In this document: one piece after another, positions 63,186 through 64,000 of the stretch | Layout of the letters: each line of letters begins with the position of its first letter | How positions within the stretch are numbered: position 1 is the stretch's first letter | From: an uncultured Lachnospiraceae bacterium | GTDB taxonomy: Bacteria > Bacillota > Clostridia > Lachnospirales > Lachnospiraceae | NCBI GenBank assembly: GCA_947173495.1 | Contig: CAMWFQ010000008.1 | Span: 1 to 64,000 of the forward strand | Direction: 5' to 3' | Length of the DNA: 64,000 nt | Notes under the pieces: generated by a model | What the model saw: only the letters and a program-made list of their open reading frames with translations | Databases searched by the model: none | Told to the model about the DNA's origin: nothing | Position numbers and translations under genes: made by a program

Positions 63186-63346
63186 TGCAAAAGCAGAAAG
63201 AAGATTTGGGAAACTGAATGATTTGCGGAAGGATGGCTCTCTGGAGTCATTCTTTCCGTCAATTGATATTATGCCGTCTCAGGCGGTGCACCGGATGGTG
63301 CCCCGGGCGGTATATTGTGCGTCAAAGGGCACGGGAGGAATTTGTA

Positions 63347-64000
63347 ATGGCAGAACAGAAACGCGACTATTATGAGGTGCTTGGCATTGATAAGAACGCA
63401 GATGATGCCGCCATAAAAAAAGCATACAGGGCGCTTGCTAAAAAGTATCATCCTGATATGAATCCCGGAGATGCAGAAGCGGAGAAAAAGTTTAAAGAGG
63501 CTTCTGAAGCTTATGCAATTCTGAGTGATCCGGAGAAGAAAAAACAGTACGACCAGTTTGGCCATGCCGCTTTTGAGGGCGGAGCCGGCGGATTTGGCGG
63601 TTTTGATTTTAACAGTGCGGATTTCAGTGATATTTTCGGAGATATTTTCGGAGACTTCTTTGGAGGAGGACGCAGAAGCCGGGGAAATAATGGTCCGATG
63701 AAGGGGGCCAACATCAGAACCAGTGTAAGGATTACTTTCGAGGAGGCTGTGTTTGGTGTTGAGAAAGAAATTGAGCTGACCCTAAAGGATGAATGTAAGA
63801 CCTGTCACGGAAGCGGTGCGAAGCCGGGAACCAGTCCGGAAACCTGTCAGAAGTGCGGTGGGAAGGGCCAGGTGGTATTTACCCAGCAGTCTTTCTTTGG
63901 AACGGTGCGGAATGTGCAGACCTGTCCCGAATGTAACGGTACAGGGAAAGTGATCAGGGAAAAATGCGGGGACTGCCACGGATCGGGCTATATCGCCAGC
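63347..64000 (+). CDS. dnaJ: Chaperone DnaJ (Hsp40), cut by window end
   Basis: The first 218 residues of the DnaK partner. The J domain ([20 protein letters not shown], with HPD in [11 protein letters not shown]) is followed by a Gly/Phe-rich region ([20 protein letters not shown]), and the zinc domain with all four repeats: [32 protein letters not shown]. The gene continues past 64000. The start ATG 63347 follows GGGAGGAA. The 161-bp gap after dnaK contains only short GC-rich inverted repeats. Confidence 0.97.
   Translation, partial: MAEQKRDYYEVLGIDKNADDAAIKKAYRALAKKYHPDMNPGDAEAEKKFKEASEAYAILSDPEKKKQYDQFGHAAFEGGAGGFGGFDFNSADFSDIFGDIFGDFFGGGRRSRGNNGPMKGANIRTSVRITFEEAVFGVEKEIELTLKDECKTCHGSGAKPGTSPETCQKCGGKGQVVFTQQSFFGTVRNVQTCPECNGTGKVIREKCGDCHGSGYIAS

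Noticed and set aside
63186-63346. Terminator or CIRCE between dnaK and dnaJ
   Set aside because: Only short imperfect GC-rich stems without a T-tract; no TTAGCACTC-type repeat.

Overview
The window looks like chromosome of a gut Lachnospiraceae-type clostridium. The support is low-to-mid GC Firmicutes-style signals (strong GGAGG ribosome sites, TTGACA-N17-TATAAT promoters), a CIRCE-controlled hrcA-grpE-dnaK-dnaJ operon, an spmB sporulation gene, a class II galT, a DUF6465-like protein, many AraC regulators and a large set of glycan enzymes. The genus cannot be fixed from the sequence alone.

Layout. 1-4.6 kb is mobile-element DNA. The end of one element (TnpW-like protein plus a large serine recombinase, + strand) abuts a second recombinase gene on the other strand that is cut off after about 60 codons. 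Behind that lie typical integrative-element genes (TnpW-like, RepA-like, cysteine-rich VLP, winged-helix protein), so one element appears to have inserted in another's recombinase. 4.6-11.7 kb, all on the minus strand and continuous with those genes, is a redox cluster: a cyclophilin-like lipoprotein, two flavodoxin-like lipoproteins, a DUF4405-like membrane protein, an ApbE flavin transferase, a cupin, an aldo/keto reductase, and MerR and LysR regulators. 12-16.3 kb has an AraC regulator with a fucose-isomerase-like protein, a class V aminotransferase, a 104-bp tandem repeat carrying a long hairpin, and a small unknown protein. 16.4-17.1 kb has tRNA-Gln(CUG) followed by a decayed MNT/HEPN toxin-antitoxin pair.

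17-29 kb is carbohydrate use: two GH13 alpha-glucosidases with an AraC regulator, then an ArsR-type regulator and an ABC sugar importer operon ending in an esterase and a GH2 glycosidase. The binding-protein gene of that operon is frameshifted at a run of nine G. 29-37 kb has a hybrid histidine kinase divergent from a lipoprotein-AraC-galK-galT group. 37-46 kb has a B12/radical SAM protein, spmB, a heparinase II/III-like lyase next to a GH88 unsaturated glucuronyl hydrolase, a discoidin-like protein, an Mrr-type nuclease domain protein and a DUF885 protein. 46-58.6 kb has rpe-map, a glycerol module (two FAD oxidoreductases plus glpK) behind a promoter and leader terminator, a NUDIX hydrolase, manA, a GH112 galactosyl phosphorylase, an aminotransferase and uppP. 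The window ends in the heat-shock operon, with dnaJ cut by the edge.

Non-genic structure is rich. A palindromic repeat family occurs at 16.6, 22.75, 22.83 and 37.6 kb, the last in frame inside the radical SAM gene. A second repeat sits directly upstream of start codons at 43.0 and 52.6 kb, with a related stem at 56.5 kb. Two near-identical 15-bp palindromes exactly 105 bp apart flank the ABC-importer promoter. All functions are read from motifs and remembered family features; no database search was run.
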